Part shown: in pieces, positions 6,709-7,435 of the stretch
How positions within the stretch are numbered: the first letter of the stretch is position 1
How the letters are laid out: every line of letters starts with the position of its first letter
Source of the DNA: Pseudarthrobacter sp.
Lineage (GTDB): Bacteria > Actinomycetota > Actinomycetes > Actinomycetales > Micrococcaceae
DNA: 7,435 nt
Assembly: GCA_013362385.1 (NCBI GenBank)
Contig: JABFWC010000044.1
Location: forward strand, 1-7,435
Reading direction: 5' to 3'
The notes under the pieces: generated by a model
What the model saw: only the letters and a program-made list of their open reading frames with translations
Told to the model about the DNA's origin: nothing
Database searches by the model: none
Translations under genes and position numbers: made by a program

Positions 6709-6888
6709 ATGAACCGCAAACCGCACCGTAACGGACGGGGACTGTTCCTCGGGGCCGTGCTTGGCGCCGTCGTGGGCTATTTCGCGGGGCGCGCCCTCGG
6801 CAACCCGGCCATCGGCATTGTGCTGGGCCTGCTGGCGGGCGCAGCACTGCTGTACCGGGTCAACCCGGGGCCGCGGAAACGGCGCTGA
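6709..6888 (+). CDS. Small glycine-rich membrane protein (hypothetical)
   Basis: 59-aa protein of unknown function. After a basic head (MNRKPHRNGRG) come two hydrophobic stretches, GLFLGAVLGAVVGYFAG and GIVLGLLAGAALLYRV, separated by RALGNPAI, and a basic tail (GPRKRR). Glycines at regular spacing give a glycine-zipper hairpin, suited to tight helix packing or oligomers. The positive ends predict both termini in the cytoplasm. It starts 12 bp after the MFS stop and is very probably co-transcribed; it could be an accessory subunit of the pump or unrelated. An in-frame GTG at 6700 would add three residues; I prefer the ATG at 6709, with AGG eleven bases before it as weak ribosome-binding support. 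Confidence 0.68.
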   Translation: MNRKPHRNGRGLFLGAVLGAVVGYFAGRALGNPAIGIVLGLLAGAALLYRVNPGPRKRR

Positions 6889-6899
6889 TTGTTTTGCCG

Positions 6900-6921
6900 C
6901 GGCAGGCGCCTTTTCCTGCCG
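6900..6921 (+). other. Hairpin after the MFS/small-protein pair
   Basis: CGGCAGG pairs with CCTGCCG around an 8-base loop, 11 bases past the small-protein stop. There is no trailing T-tract, so it would be a weak terminator at best. Its right arm overlaps the best -35 candidate (CTGCCG, 6916-6921) of the next gene, so it could equally be a protein-binding site. Confidence 0.35.
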
Positions 6922-6939
6922 TCGGGGTCCATCCCGCGA

Positions 6940-6945
6940 TAAAAT
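6940..6945 (+). promoter_or_regulatory. -10 element for a leaderless transcript of the 135-aa gene
   Basis: TAAAAT, in the only AT-rich patch of this region, ends six bases before the GTG at 6952, so transcription should start on that codon. There is no Shine-Dalgarno sequence between them. CTGCCG 18 bases upstream is a poor -35. Confidence 0.6.
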
Positions 6946-6951
6946 ATCTCC

Positions 6952-7359
6952 GTGCCCAACTGGCAGGATCGACCGCCACTTCCGGCCACATGGCAACGGT
7001 GCGACGCCCGGATTTTGCCACTGTGGTGGGACCGTCTGTGTGCACAGGCAGGGCAGCAATCTGCCGCGCTGTATGCCGCGGGCTTGTTTACGGAGGACCG
7101 CCGCCGGCCCATCGCCCAGTGGTTCAACCCGGCCTTCGACGCCGCGCTGCTGGTGGCCCCGGAAACTTCGCCGGAATGGCCCGTGCAGCGCTTCGGCATC
7201 TTCTACGCGCCCCCGGGAACGGGCTTCGTCCGGATCCATTCGGCACCGCATGAGTGGAATCCACGCGAACCGCGGAAGTCCCCCACCGAGCAGGAGGCCT
7301 TCCTGGCGGCGGTTGCGGAGGCCGAGCGGTTCCTGCAGGTGGAAATGGACTTCGTCTGA
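6952..7359 (+). CDS. Hypothetical protein, 135 aa, unrecognised
   Basis: I do not recognise this family. The protein is soluble-looking, with no signal peptide or membrane helix. It is rich in Trp and Pro (WQDRPPLPATWQRC, LPLWWDRLC, EWPVQRF, FYAPPGTGF, HEWNPREPRKSPTEQ) and ends in an acidic helix (EQEAFLAAVAEAERFLQVEMDFV). Two cysteines (about 17 and 30) are too few to argue for metal binding. A GTG start directly under a -10 box and a strong terminator five bases after the stop mark it as a single-gene transcription unit. GC-rich codon use matches its neighbours. Coding status is supported by these signals and by a compact, low-repeat composition; function is unknown. Confidence 0.75.
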   Translation: MPNWQDRPPLPATWQRCDARILPLWWDRLCAQAGQQSAALYAAGLFTEDRRRPIAQWFNPAFDAALLVAPETSPEWPVQRFGIFYAPPGTGFVRIHSAPHEWNPREPRKSPTEQEAFLAAVAEAERFLQVEMDFV

Positions 7360-7363
7360 AACC

Positions 7364-7403
7364 AAAAAGTCCCTGCCCCTCGAAGGAGGGACAGGGACTT
7401 TTT
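7364..7403. terminator. Strong bidirectional terminator between convergent genes
   Basis: AAAAAGTCCCTG pairs with CAGGGACTTTTT (12 bp). After a single C/A mismatch a further 5 bp (CCCTC/GAGGG) closes a GAAG loop. Five T residues follow the stem on both strands. It would end the 135-aa gene on the plus strand and the tRNA on the minus strand. Confidence 0.92.
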
Positions 7404-7410
7404 CTTTGCG

Positions 7411-7435
7411 CTCCTCCTGCTGGACTTGAACCAGC
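7411..7435 (-). tRNA. Partial tRNA, 3' part only, probably tRNA-Asn
   Basis: Only the 3' 25 bases are in the window: a perfect T-arm (GCTGG-TTCAAGT-CCAGC), the acceptor strand AGGAGGA and discriminator G73, with no encoded CCA. The implied 5' acceptor TCCTCCT and G73 fit tRNA-Asn of actinobacteria, but the anticodon lies beyond the window end. Its 3' end is seven bases from the shared terminator. Confidence 0.78.

Noticed and set aside
6118..7365. Long minus-strand open frame of 415 codons opposite the MFS and downstream genes
   Set aside because: It is a mirror of GC-rich coding DNA: His/Gln/Gly/Arg-rich, no recognisable domain, and it spans three plausible plus-strand genes and their promoters.
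1362..7435. A tRNA-bounded genomic island
   Set aside because: Two tRNAs flank the region, but there is no integrase or duplicated tRNA end. The shared GGACTTGAACC is just the conserved T-arm, and base composition is uniform.

Overview
This is a GC-rich stretch of ordinary-looking chromosome. It most likely comes from a Micrococcaceae actinomycete of the Arthrobacter/Pseudarthrobacter type. The call rests on base composition, tRNA genes without an encoded CCA, GTG starts (two of which look leaderless), and protein types such as the holin-X/DUF3618 protein and a Streptomyces-Cls-like CDP-alcohol phosphatidyltransferase. The genus is inferred; no alignment could be run.

Layout: (1) 2-1189, minus strand, a complete acyl-CoA dehydrogenase of the glutaryl-CoA-dehydrogenase-like branch. 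Its promoter is overlapped by a perfect 30-bp palindrome (1238-1267), which looks like a TetR-family operator. (2) 1304-1435, a hairpin terminator and a CAT-anticodon tRNA, minus strand. (3) 1506-5291, minus strand, four membrane or envelope genes read in the order holin-like/DUF3618 protein, CDP-alcohol phosphatidyltransferase, DMT/NIPA-like transporter, GT4 glycosyltransferase. The phosphatidyltransferase and transporter overlap by one base (TGATG), and the glycosyltransferase follows after 110 bp, so these three probably form a lipid/envelope operon. (4) 5473-6888, plus strand, divergent from the holin gene: a Bcr/CflA-type MFS efflux pump and a tiny glycine-rich membrane protein 12 bp behind it. 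(5) 6952-7359, plus strand, an unrecognised 135-aa cytoplasmic protein with a leaderless-type start. (6) 7364-7435, a strong bidirectional terminator shared with a convergent tRNA (probably tRNA-Asn) that is cut by the window end.

The genes suggest three independent jobs: regulated acyl-CoA oxidation, membrane phospholipid/glycolipid work, and drug efflux. I see no transposase, integrase, CRISPR array, toxin-antitoxin or defence module, and no convincing new system. The most informative local signals are the operator-promoter overlap, the coupled lipid-synthesis/transport pair with its downstream glycosyltransferase, the holin-X/DUF3618 fusion and the two leaderless starts.
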